Origin: Verrucomicrobiota bacterium
GTDB taxonomy: Bacteria > Verrucomicrobiota > Verrucomicrobiia > Verrucomicrobiales > V1-33
Length of the DNA stretch: 35,654 nt
NCBI GenBank assembly: GCA_003402705.1
Contig: QQNF01000044.1
Span: 1-35,654, forward strand
Direction of reading: 5' to 3'
The translations under genes were made by a program, and so were the position numbers. Below the pieces are notes generated by a model. That model made no database searches and was not told the DNA's origin. It saw only the letters and a list, made by a program, of their open reading frames with translations. Of this stretch, positions 1 through 8,557 are shown piece after piece (within the stretch, counting starts at the first letter, position 1; every line of letters begins with the position of its first letter).

Positions 1-1
1 C

Positions 2-70
2 GCCCTCGCCCTCCGCTTCCTCACCCTCCACCTCACCTTCAAAATCTGGTCAAAAGCCCGCCGCCTCTGA
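2..70 (+). CDS. C-terminal end of an unidentified protein (partial)
   Basis: An open frame enters from the left edge and stops at TGA 68-70, giving 22 residues that end in a basic tail (KIWSKARRL). It could be the tail of a gene lying mostly outside the window. It is too short to assign to a family, and the frame may be open by chance in this C-rich sequence. Confidence 0.25.
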   Translation, partial: ALALRFLTLHLTFKIWSKARRL

Positions 71-148
71 CCATCACCCCTCTCCCAACATGCCCGGGCA
101 CGCGAGGCTCCGTACTCGCGCCTCTCCACAAGCCCCCTCCCAACCAGC

Positions 149-222
149 CTTCTCACTTCACACTTCAAACTTCTCACTTCCACCCCCCACTTCCCACTTC
201 TCACTTCTCACTTCTCACTTCC
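149..222. repeat. CACTTCY short tandem repeat upstream of xylA
   Basis: From 188 to 222 there are five consecutive 7-bp units of CACTTCC or CACTTCT. They are preceded at 149-182 by looser copies (CTTCTCACTTC, CACTTC, AACTTCTCACTTC). The tract ends about 78 bp before the xylA start codon, so it lies in the 5' region of that gene. It is non-coding. Slipped-strand variation would change promoter or leader spacing, but no regulatory role can be shown from the sequence. Confidence 0.8.
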
Positions 223-299
223 CATCCCGATTCCTCTAAGTTTCTGCGCAAATTCGGGGCTTGCCGCCTCCCCGCCCCGCCACCACACTCCACCTCCCT

Positions 300-1619
<1,320 letters not shown>

Positions 1620-1660
1620 CCCACCCACTCCGGGCCATCCGCCCGGAATGCCACTTACCC

Positions 1661-1698
1661 AAGCCGGCAGCTGCCCCCCGCAGCTGCCGGCTTTTTTT
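1661..1698 (+). terminator. Rho-independent terminator of xylA
   Basis: A perfect 14-bp stem (AAGCCGGCAGCTGC at 1661-1674 pairing with GCAGCTGCCGGCTT at 1680-1693) with a CCCCC loop runs directly into seven T residues (1692-1698). It lies about 40 bp after the xylA stop codon and is oriented to stop xylA transcription. Confidence 0.93.
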
Positions 1699-1725
1699 AC
1701 CCAGCAATCCCACCCGCCAAAACAC

Positions 1726-1754
1726 AAAAAAACCACCAGCCTCTCAGCCGGTGG
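1726..1754 (-). terminator. Rho-independent terminator for leftward transcription
   Basis: On the minus strand CCACCGGC and GCTGGTGG form a stem with one internal mismatch around a 6-nt loop (1733-1754), followed by seven T residues (A-tract at 1726-1732 on the plus strand). It faces the xylA terminator across about 30 bp. It may originally have ended the leftward operon before IS66 sequences separated the two, but it could equally belong to the IS remnant. Confidence 0.65.
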
Positions 1755-1819
1755 CTCTCTCCTCCTGCCCCACCTGCTTTCTCAGTCACATCCGCACGCG
1801 CCACCGGCACTATCCGGCA

Positions 1820-2157
1820 TCACTCCGTCTCCGCCTTCTCCGCGCTCAGCTCCTTCCCGCTCCCACCAGAAATCATGCCCTTCAGCAATTCAAACCGTTC
1901 CCGCAGCTCCTTCCTCTCCTGAATCAACCTCTCCTGCTCCCGACGCATCTCCTCAACCTCCCGTGTCAGGCTCGCTTCCAATGGCGTCATCTCAGGGCTT
2001 TCCATAACACCAATCAGTCGCTCCACAACGGCCCCACCGCAACTGTCCCCCTTGAGCTTTTCACCGACCAGCGCCAGCAGACCGTTGTGCCCGCGCCGCA
2101 CGTGTCGCAGGCCTCAATGGCCACAAACACCTTGAGACCGCCGGTGAAGCTCAGCAT
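1820..2157 (-). pseudogene. tnpB: IS66 tnpB remnant, frameshifted and truncated
   Basis: The minus-strand frame begins at ATG 2155-2157, overlapping the stop of the tnpA-like gene (ATGCTGA), the usual IS66 arrangement. It reads MLSFTGGLKVFVAIEACD, the typical TnpB start. Right after ACD (near 2101-2103) two extra bases shift the frame; the continuation in another frame is RRGHNGLLALVGEKLKGD, matching the next TnpB block. The rest of TnpB is missing. A charged, coiled-coil-like segment rich in E, R and L follows to the stop at 1820 and resembles the N-terminus of an IS66 TnpC, so an internal deletion may have joined tnpB to tnpC. Not functional. Confidence 0.75.
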
Positions 2158-2627
2158 GAGCGCACTGGGTGCATGTTTTCACTGCCAGAACGGGCACCCT
2201 GAGCGACCAGCTTCAGCAACTGAGCAGCCCAGCCCACATGGTCCGCAGCGGTGATTTCCATCCGAACGCCACCCGGCAAATGCAGCTGCAGCCCGCTCCT
2301 GGCTCCCGCCGCCCTGTTTGTCTGTCCGGCTCCGTGATCGACGACCCCTTCCCACCACTGCACCACAGTTCCGCCGGGCCCAGCGACCTCGCCGGCACCA
2401 CTCTCCGGTCCGGTAGACGCCGCTGTCATTGATCGACGACGTTTGCGCTGCTGCACCCAGTTGGCAAAACTGGGATACTTCACCCCGTGCAGGACGGCAA
2501 ATTTGATCCCCGAGAGTCCGCTGCACTCAAAAGCGTCGAGCAAAGCCTCCCGCTGGGCCAGCGGCGTGCACACCCGCCCCTCGCGGTCCGTTTTCAAAAT
2601 CACTGATTCCGCGTTCATAGATGTCAT
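2151..2627 (-). mobile_element. tnpA: IS66-family accessory protein TnpA-like ORF
   Basis: The open frame of 158 residues carries the IS66 TnpA layout. The N-terminal DNA-binding part reads REALLDAFECSGLSGIKFA and then KYPSFANWVQQRKRRR. A low-complexity linker follows, then the conserved C-terminal block LPGGVRMEI followed by a short amphipathic segment (AAQLLKLV). In IS66 elements TnpA and TnpB assist the DDE transposase TnpC. Here the frame is intact but its partners are broken, so the element cannot move by itself. The start may be 2627 or the next ATG at 2618. Its outer end lies at the inverted repeat that finishes at 2687. Confidence 0.8.
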
Positions 2628-2666
2628 ATGAAATACCTATGACACTCACGCTATCTCATTAATTCA

Positions 2667-2687
2667 GGTCGCCCGCGTGACGCTTAC
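2667..2687 (-). repeat. IS66 terminal inverted repeat (right end)
   Basis: Read inward on the minus strand this is GTAAGCGTCACGCGGGCGAC, starting with the GTAAGCG tip typical of IS66-family ends. It lies 40 bp upstream of the tnpA-like start. The adjoining bases GTGAGTAC (2688-2695) would be the 8-bp target copy; no matching copy is seen on the left, consistent with deletion of the left end. Confidence 0.6.
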
Positions 2688-2689
2688 GT

Positions 2690-2815
2690 GAGTACCTTGC
2701 CTGGGTGCTGCCGAAACGCGCCGATCCGGCAACCAGCGAGGCCGCACTTGCCGAGATGCTGCCGGCGCGCTGGCTGGCTCGGCGTGCAGAGGCGGTGGGG
2801 CAGCCGGGAATCTGA
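2690..2815 (+). pseudogene. C-terminal fragment of an IS66 TnpC transposase
   Basis: The plus strand encodes EYLAWVLPKRADPATSEAA, then LAEMLPARWLARR, ending at TGA 2813-2815. This resembles the last 40 or so residues of IS66 TnpC proteins, which end in a 'leading to the LxPxxW' pattern. It is opposite in orientation to the neighbouring tnpA/tnpB remnant and begins exactly where that element's inverted repeat ends. This suggests that one IS66 inserted into the transposase gene of another. A TGCTTAC at 2876-2882 could be the outer element's own end. Confidence 0.55.
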
Positions 2816-2989
2816 CCGCTTCATCCAGCAACCATCGCCGCGCCAGCCGTTCATCGCCAGACGCGGTTGCTGAAATGCTTACGGCCCTGCATGCCGCGGC
2901 GATGCCGGGATGGTACCTGAAAACGGCCCTCGGGCAAGGGACCCGGGAACCCTCGCGCCCCCTTCGAGTCAGGGCTCAGAGCGCCGGCG
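2816..2989. other. Non-coding gap between IS66 debris and GT2 pseudogene
   Basis: Together with 2688-2815 this separates the IS remnant from the relic operon. Apart from the TnpC tail and the possible outer IS end at 2876-2882 nothing recognisable is seen. The C-terminus of the adjacent glycosyltransferase runs into this foreign DNA. Confidence 0.5.
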
Positions 2990-3932
2990 TCACCCGCCCA
3001 GGCAGGTCAAATCCAGACTAAACACGGACACCGTTGCCTCCTCGTAGATGCGCCCGATGTACTCGCCCATGATGCCGAGGCTGATGAGTTGGATGCCGCC
3101 AAGGAAAAGGACGGAGACCACGATCGTGGCGAAGCCTTGCACGGGCGGAAACCCGATCTTGCTGAAGAATCCGCTGAAAATCCGGGTGGCTAGGATCCAG
3201 ATGATTCCGAGGAACGCGAAAAAGGAGATCCAGAGACCGGCATAGGACACGAGCCCGAGCGGCACGGTCGAGAAGGTGAAGATGCCGTCGCGGGCGAGTT
3301 TGAAGAGACGGCGGAAGTCATACTTGGCCCCACCGGCGGCGCGGGCGTGGCGCTCGTAGGTCAGCCCCACCTGCCGGAAACCGGCCCAGGCACGGAGGCC
3401 GCGGACGAAGCGGTTCCGCTCCGGCATCCGCTTCAGGACCTCCACCACGCGTCGGTCCATGAGGCAGAAGTCCCCGGAGTCGTGGGGGACATCGAAGGCG
3501 ACCGCACGATGCATCAGGCGATAGAACAGGCAGTACGCCGCCTTCTTCGGCCAGCCTTCCTTGCGCTTCTGGCGGATGGCGTAAACAACCTCAAAGCCCT
3601 CCCGCCACTTTTCGATGAAGCGGACCATTTCCTCCGGCGGATCCTGCAGATCGGCATCGATCACCATGACGGCGTCGGCGCTGACATGGTGGATTCCGGC
3701 GGAGACCGCCGTCTGGTGGCCGTAATTGCGGGCGAAGGAAAGCGCGGGCCATCGGGGATCGCGTTTCTGCTGGGCGACCAGCAGCGGCCAGGTCGCGTCG
3801 TGCGAAGCCGTCGTCGATGCAGACGATCTCCCAGTCGCAGGGCCACTTTTCGGCGGCGGCGGTCATCCGTCGGAACAACTCCGGAAGGACTTCCTGTTCG
3901 TTGAAGCACGGGATGACGACGGCGACTTTCAT
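2990..3932 (-). pseudogene. Polyprenyl-phosphate-type GT2 glycosyltransferase, frameshifted and 3'-altered
   Basis: The minus-strand gene starts at ATG 3932 ([20 protein letters not shown]), overlapping the methyltransferase stop as ATGA. It is a DPM1/ArnC-like GT2 that would move a sugar onto a polyprenyl phosphate at the membrane. An extra base at 3806/3807 breaks the frame inside the DDGSxD motif: removing it restores DDGSHDATW and then [14 protein letters not shown]. The second frame continues with [31 protein letters not shown] and two membrane helices ending LGIMGEYIGRIYEE. After GRIYEE the normal tail (VKxRPxY) is replaced by an unrelated 15-residue end, so the 3' end was also rearranged. 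The frameshift could be a sequencing error; the altered tail argues for real decay. A full paralogue lies at 14208-15170. Confidence 0.85.
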
Positions 3933-4687
3933 CGGGCGGAGGCTTGTGGACGGCGGGCGATGACCATGGTGCTCACGCCCCAAGGGAACCGGAGACCGGC
4001 GAGAAGGAGACGGTTCTCGATCCGCATCCAGGCGATCAGGAGTTGGTTGATGACTCGGGGTGGCAGCGCCATGTCGCCCTCGGGGCTCGATTCCTTGGGT
4101 GGAACCGCGCGGCGAAGCAGACGGAGGGCGGCGACCGGCAGGAAGATGAGGAAGTTCCAATACGAGCTGCGCTGGACCTCGAATCCGTGCTTAGCGAGCA
4201 CGGCGCAGAGTTCGCCTCGGCGGTACCGACGGTAATGACGGTTCACCTCGTCGTGTGCCGTCCACAGGAACATGAAGGCGGGAACGAAGATGATCACGGT
4301 TCCGCCGGGCTTGAGCATCCGCCGCCATTCGTCCAGGGCCCGCCCGTCGTCAGCGAGGTGTTCCAGCACGTCCGAAGCGGTGATCACGTCGAAACTGTTG
4401 TCGGCAAACGAAGGCTTCTGGGCGTCCATGACCCAGGTCTCCTTGAGGCCCCGTTCGTGACACAGGGCGATGCCCTTCTCGCTGATGTCGATTCCACGGA
4501 CGTCCCGGTAACCGGCGGCGTTGAGCTGTTGGATCAGCATGCCGCCGGCACATCCGATCTCGAGGATGCTGCCCGTCCGGTCGGGGTGCGCGGCGATCGC
4601 GAGGGCACCCACGACATGGCGGCGTTCGACAAACCACCAATGGATTTCCTCGGCGCGGTGGTAATGCTGTTCGTACTCGGTCTTCAT
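3929..4687 (-). CDS. Class I SAM-dependent methyltransferase
   Basis: The 252-residue protein has the Rossmann-fold SAM-binding motif ILEIGCAGG at about residues 41-49. The acidic end of strand 2 is GIDISEKG, followed by the motif II/III region [13 protein letters not shown] and the post-motif LKPGGTVII. The N-terminal pattern [11 protein letters not shown] is common in Methyltransf_11/23 proteins of surface-glycan loci. It may methylate a sugar or a lipid-linked intermediate; the substrate is unknown. The start at 4687 overlaps the stop of the upstream gene remnant by ATGA, and its own stop overlaps the next GT2 start by ATGA, so the three once formed a coupled operon. In-frame sequence upstream to 4993 is proline/serine-rich and is not counted as coding. 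Confidence 0.9.
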   Translation of the reverse strand: MKTEYEQHYHRAEEIHWWFVERRHVVGALAIAAHPDRTGSILEIGCAGGMLIQQLNAAGYRDVRGIDISEKGIALCHERGLKETWVMDAQKPSFADNSFDVITASDVLEHLADDGRALDEWRRMLKPGGTVIIFVPAFMFLWTAHDEVNRHYRRYRRGELCAVLAKHGFEVQRSSYWNFLIFLPVAALRLLRRAVPPKESSPEGDMALPPRVINQLLIAWMRIENRLLLAGLRFPWGVSTMVIARRPQASAR

Positions 4688-4860
4688 GCGCGTGCGGGAC
4701 GTTGACGACCGACCCGCGAGACACCGGCGAGCAGAAGGGCACCGCCGGCGGCGGCAACGATGCCGGCTTGGAGAAAGCGGGGGGTGAAGTGGAACCGCAC
4801 CTCGCGGGTGTCCGCGGCCACGGCGAACTTGGAGAAATTGGGTGGACTGGGAACCAAGGG
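4684..4860 (-). pseudogene. C-terminal remnant of a YfhO-like membrane protein
   Basis: In the minus-strand frame ending at TGA 4684-4686 the last ~55 residues read like a protein tail: TREVRFHFTPRFLQAGIV, a hydrophobic helix (AAAGGALLLAGVSRV), then RQRPARA. This matches the C-terminal beta-segment plus last membrane helix of YfhO-family proteins, which are large multi-spanning membrane proteins common in glycan loci. Upstream the frame turns into low-complexity sequence without any match to the family, so almost the whole gene is missing. The stop overlaps the methyltransferase ATG, showing that the end is ancestral. The left/right boundary near 4860 is approximate. Confidence 0.55.
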
Positions 4861-5162
4861 GGTGGGTTTCTGAAAGGAATTTGCTTTTCGCGGGTGGCGT
4901 CGCCGGCGGGACGGGGTACGGGGAGAGAGGGGGTCTGGGGGGAGAGAGGGGCGGAAGAAGTTCGAAATTTGCGGGAAGAATGATGAACCGCACCGGGACA
5001 GAGGTTCCAGACGGCTGAATTTGGCCGGTGACGTAAGGTAACAGTTTGGTTCGTGGTGAATTTTGATGACACTTGAGCCTACCATCCCCAACGGCATTGC
5101 CAAGGTCTTTATGGCAGCGGGTTTTGGGTTAATTTCGGCAGACCGGACCGAAGAGGTCTGTC
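4861..5162. other. Non-coding gap, about 300 bp
   Basis: No gene is supported here. A purine-rich tract on the plus strand (4915-4980, GGGAGAGAGG-like) is followed by lower-GC sequence. A 52-codon plus-strand frame at 5066-5224 exists, but it runs into the transposase remnant on the other strand and has no recognisable match. Confidence 0.5.
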
Positions 5163-5603
5163 TCATTGTCCCCGGTAAGCCTCCAGCCCGCAGGTTCCGG
5201 CCCCGTACTCCCGCCAGACTTTGATGGCTTCCCTCAGAGTCTCCTTCAATTCACGGGTGAAAGTCAGCGACCTTCCGCTCTTCGTTTCCTCCACCGTACT
5301 GAGGTTCTTGAGCAGATGGCTCGGGCACTTCCGCCGCTCGTTTCCATCCATTGCTGCCGCTTCATTGCTGGTGCCTCGGTCGGTTCCCAGCAAACGCTCG
5401 AAGCATGCCGTCAGCACTTCCACGCGTTCCTGATGCCGGTGCTGCCACCGGATCTGAAACACCGCAAGCATGGGCGTGAAAAACCCATGAGGAAGGCTCC
5501 CGCTCCACCGATGCGCCATCCGGTGTCGTCGGTGTTGACCACCCCTAAAGCAGGGACGGCGGCGAGGAGTTCCTGATAGGCATTGTTGAGATTGCACGGC
5601 CAT
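5163..5603 (-). pseudogene. Degenerate IS66-like DDE transposase fragment
   Basis: Minus-strand reading across two frames gives AYQELLAAVPALGVVNTDDT, then GWRIGGAGAFLMGF, then VFQIRWQHRHQERVEVL. A later block reads CPSHLLKNLSTVEETKSGR with TRELKETLREAIKVW. These correspond to the DDE core of an IS66-type transposase (D-D/E-TGW block, then the C-HLL-N-V helix region). A frame change near 5495 separates the first block from the rest, and both the N-terminal half and the C-terminal end are missing. It is a dead fragment that marks an old insertion between the relic operon on its left and the five-gene cassette on its right. Confidence 0.75.
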
Positions 5604-5730
5604 GATAGATCCAGCGTACTTAAGAATTCCGAAATATCTTTCTACCGCTAATCAATTGCGATCTGCGTATCAGCTCCCTTTAACCTGTCCCCAGCCGTGT
5701 TACTGATAGCTTTCCAACTGCCATCTGTCC

Positions 5731-6528
5731 TTACTCCTCCGGATCATACTTCCCCAGACACGCACGCCCCAGCAGCTTCAGAATATTAACATTCCCGCGC
5801 CAGCCCGAGATCTTCGTCGGCACCTTCCCGTCCGCAGGATACTCCCGCGTCACCGGCAGCTCACACGTCCGGAACCCCAGCCGTGACGCACGGATCGCCA
5901 GATAGTAATGCAGTTCATACGTCGCAAACAGTTCCCGGAACGGCTGCACCCTTGGATCCAGCAGAAACTTCCTGCTGTACGCCCGGAACCCGTTCGTCGT
6001 GTCCGTGCACCGCGACCCCGCCGCCAGACTGATCATCGGCGCATGCAGCAGCTTCACTCCCCAATGCCTCGAAAACGGCGTGTTGATCGCCCTCCCCCCC
6101 GGCACATACCGACTCCCCTGCACATGGTCGTACCCCTCGTCCAGCGCCCGCATGAACGCCGGAATCGCCGAGGGATCATCCTTGTTGTTCCCGTCAATCA
6201 CCACCAGCCCTTCGTAACCCTCGCGCATCGCCCACGCCATCGCCATCCGCATCTGCGCACTCAGTTTCCCAGGACCGGTCTTCGTCAGCACCGCCCTCAC
6301 CCCGCACGACGCAGGAAATGGCTCGTCCAGCGACCCGTCCGTACTCCCCCCGTCCGCCACCACCAGATCAATCTCCCCGCTCAGCGCCGCCATCTTCCCC
6401 AGCTGCGTCCGCACCCGCTCCCCCTCATTGATCACAAACACCGCCACCGCATATCGCGTCCGCTTCTCCCTGAGGACTTCCGCACGAAACGCCGGCACCT
6501 CCCATCCTTCTGTCAGTTCGTCACTCAT
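5731..6528 (-). CDS. GT2 glycosyltransferase (DPM1-like, DGNNKDDP type)
   Basis: The 265-residue GT-A protein has no membrane helix, so it is probably cytosolic or peripheral. Visible blocks are the nucleotide-sugar region VAVFVINEGE and DLVVADGGSTDGS, the metal-site region VVIDGNNKDDPSAIP in place of DADLQDP, and QGSRYVPGG then TDTTNGFRAYSRKFL. This combination is typical of a subgroup of dolichyl-phosphate-mannose-synthase-like GT2 enzymes in surface glycan clusters. The start ATG overlaps the preceding gene's stop by ATGA, making it the last gene of a five-gene coupled unit. Donor and acceptor cannot be read from sequence. No terminator is seen downstream before the transposase remnant. 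Confidence 0.92.
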   Translation of the reverse strand: MSDELTEGWEVPAFRAEVLREKRTRYAVAVFVINEGERVRTQLGKMAALSGEIDLVVADGGSTDGSLDEPFPASCGVRAVLTKTGPGKLSAQMRMAMAWAMREGYEGLVVIDGNNKDDPSAIPAFMRALDEGYDHVQGSRYVPGGRAINTPFSRHWGVKLLHAPMISLAAGSRCTDTTNGFRAYSRKFLLDPRVQPFRELFATYELHYYLAIRASRLGFRTCELPVTREYPADGKVPTKISGWRGNVNILKLLGRACLGKYDPEE

Positions 6529-7436
6529 ATCGATTCACTCACAATGTTCCGCCTCCCGGCATCTCGCACTTCCACCGCACTGCTCGCCTCGTTCATCACA
6601 ATATACGCCGGCCGGGACTGAAATCTCGCCAGCTTCCGGTGCACATACTGCCCGAACACCGTCAGAAACACAAACAGCAGAAACCACAACGGCAGCAGCA
6701 ACAGCACGCTCACCAGCGCCCCAAGGCAACCCGTCAGCGTCATCACCGTCAGCGGCGCACTGCTCTCCGTGAACAGCACATCCAGCCCCTGCCGCACATC
6801 CTTGAAAAACGACGGCCTCGGCGCACGCCCGGACACCGGCGCACGCCGGTACTTCAGCACCACCGGATTGAACCCAATGCTCACCGTCGCATGCCGGAAC
6901 GGCAGACTGTCAAACTGAGACACCACCAGCGCATTCAGCGCCGATCGCGACAGCGCCCGGAACCACGACGACCCAGGATACATCTCCGTCCCCGTAAACA
7001 CACGGTTCAATCCGTGAAACACCCGCGAAAACAACCGCCTCAGCGGATACTCGTCAAATCGCGACTCCGGCACCCCGATCACCACCCCGTGCCCCTTCTC
7101 CGTCAGCCCCAGCATCTCCGGGATCACCCCCACCGGATCCAGCGCCAGCTCCATCACCACCACCACATCCCCAATCGCACTCTGCAATCCCGCCCGAATC
7201 GCCGCCTCCCCGCCAAACGCACACGACAGCGTCAGAATCCGCAAACACCGCAGCGTGCGCAACTCGATCGCCAGCACCTTCTCCAGCGGCGGACTGCACC
7301 CGTCGTCCACCAGCACAATCTCGTAGTTCGCACACTGCGCATCCAGCAGCGCGTGCAGCTCCGCAAGCCGGGATGGCACCGGCCCGGCATCGTGCACCGG
7401 CAGCACCACGGATACAAATCGGTTATTCAGGGACAT
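6525..7436 (-). CDS. GT2 glycosyltransferase with altered metal site and C-terminal membrane segments
   Basis: The 303-residue protein follows the polyprenyl-phosphate GT2 layout. FVSVVLPVHDAG is the first strand, EIVLVDDGCSPP the DDG motif, and FGGEAAIRAGLQSAIGDVVV corresponds to the GHQxAxxxGL block. Two hydrophobic segments lie at about residues 227-262 (LTGCLGALVSVLLLLPLWFL). The usual DADLQDPP is replaced by MELALDPVGVIPEM, so the first two metal-binding acids of DxD are not conserved. The enzyme may use another residue, or may be an inactive partner of the neighbouring GT2. It overlaps the downstream GT2 by 4 nt and the upstream oxidoreductase by 10 nt, so all are surely cotranscribed. 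RBS signals are weak, fitting translational coupling. Confidence 0.9.
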   Translation of the reverse strand: MSLNNRFVSVVLPVHDAGPVPSRLAELHALLDAQCANYEIVLVDDGCSPPLEKVLAIELRTLRCLRILTLSCAFGGEAAIRAGLQSAIGDVVVVMELALDPVGVIPEMLGLTEKGHGVVIGVPESRFDEYPLRRLFSRVFHGLNRVFTGTEMYPGSSWFRALSRSALNALVVSQFDSLPFRHATVSIGFNPVVLKYRRAPVSGRAPRPSFFKDVRQGLDVLFTESSAPLTVMTLTGCLGALVSVLLLLPLWFLLFVFLTVFGQYVHRKLARFQSRPAYIVMNEASSAVEVRDAGRRNIVSESI

Positions 7437-8557
7437 GGCGATTCTGAAAGTTCACGGTCAAGCTCCATCTGACAGTCGAAAATATTGTCGATCTTGCCAC
7501 CCATGATACTGATCCACCGAGGCGTTTCCTTCGCCCGCTGAAACAATATCGGCCGCCCGTCGTCACCCTCGTGCTGCGGCAGCACCGTCTTCACCTCCCA
7601 AAGACTGTCCCGGTACTCCGCCCCCCGCAGACACGGCAGATACCGCTGCGAATCCCGCACCATGAACGGCCACGCCGTCTCCAAGCCCGCCCGCCCCATC
7701 ACCGCATACGGATCCGGTGCCCCGTCATCCTCGTCCAGCCACCACGTGTGCGGCGTGTACCGCACATGACTCAGCGTGTGCAACCCCCGCGCGGGAAACG
7801 GCATGCACGAGAAAAACGGCCCGCACATCACCGTCACCCCCACCTTCTCCAGCTCCGCAGGCGGCTCCATCAGACACATCTCCGCAATCTCATGCCGCAA
7901 CCGCGTCGGAGCCAGCCCCGCCAGCCGCAGATTGTGATTCACCCTTGAATACGCACAGTTGAATACCCGCCCCGCCCGCAATCCCGCTCCCTCATCCCCC
8001 AACACCGCATCAAACCCGTCCTCCCCCCGCCGCTCCATCGATTTCACTTCGCACCCTAACCGCACTTCCACCCCCGCCTCCTCCAGCATCATCCCCGAAA
8101 TCCTCGCCAGCTCTACCGCATCAAACGCATACTCCTCCACCGTAAACACCTGCTCGATCAGCGTCGCATCAAACAGCTTCCGCAACGGCCCGCTGCACAC
8201 CCTGATCGGAGCCCCCACCCGCCGGATGAACGCCGCAAACTGCGCCGCACTCACCTTCGAAAGCCGCCGCGGCACCGCATACAGCTTCTCGAAATCATCC
8301 ACCACCGCGCTCCGGAACGCCTCCACAAACATCGGAAAATTCACGTGCGACCGCAGCGCCGTCAGCAGGCTCCGCGGATAGTGATACCCGTTGTGCACCC
8401 GCGCCTGATTGTGATAGGACGCCCTTCCCAGCAGCGACCCGCTCATCTCGCACAGCACCACCTTCGGATAATACCGCCGCAGTTGCGCCGCCGTCATGCA
8501 GCCGAAAAAGCCGCCGCCGATCACCAGCGCATCGCACTCAGTCGCCGCCGCACTCAT
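7427..8557 (-). CDS. FAD-dependent oxidoreductase (DAO-like) of a polysaccharide locus
   Basis: The 376-residue protein opens with a dinucleotide-binding fold: ALVIGGGFFGCMTAAQL at about residues 10-26, then an acidic end of strand 2 (KVVLCEMSGSL). The segment YHNQARVHNGYHYPRS follows, a striking conserved-looking motif near the flavin site. The remainder fits the DAO/amine-oxidase-like fold, with GRVFNCAYSRVN as the second nucleotide region. The reaction is unknown; oxidation of a sugar alcohol or rearrangement of a nucleotide sugar is possible. The ATG at 8557 overlaps the upstream stop by ATGA and is preferred over a GTG at 8566. It sits between a sugar isomerase-like gene and two GT2s, implying a role in making or modifying their sugar donor. 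Confidence 0.88.
   Translation of the reverse strand: MSAAATECDALVIGGGFFGCMTAAQLRRYYPKVVLCEMSGSLLGRASYHNQARVHNGYHYPRSLLTALRSHVNFPMFVEAFRSAVVDDFEKLYAVPRRLSKVSAAQFAAFIRRVGAPIRVCSGPLRKLFDATLIEQVFTVEEYAFDAVELARISGMMLEEAGVEVRLGCEVKSMERRGEDGFDAVLGDEGAGLRAGRVFNCAYSRVNHNLRLAGLAPTRLRHEIAEMCLMEPPAELEKVGVTVMCGPFFSCMPFPARGLHTLSHVRYTPHTWWLDEDDGAPDPYAVMGRAGLETAWPFMVRDSQRYLPCLRGAEYRDSLWEVKTVLPQHEGDDGRPILFQRAKETPRWISIMGGKIDNIFDCQMELDRELSESPCP

Noticed and set aside
4688..4993. N-terminal extension of the methyltransferase
   Set aside because: The extension is Pro/Arg-rich without family similarity, while ATG 4687 overlaps the upstream stop and matches the usual start.
5066..5224. 52-residue plus-strand frame
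   Set aside because: It reads fairly protein-like but has no family, no clear ribosome site and runs into the transposase remnant.
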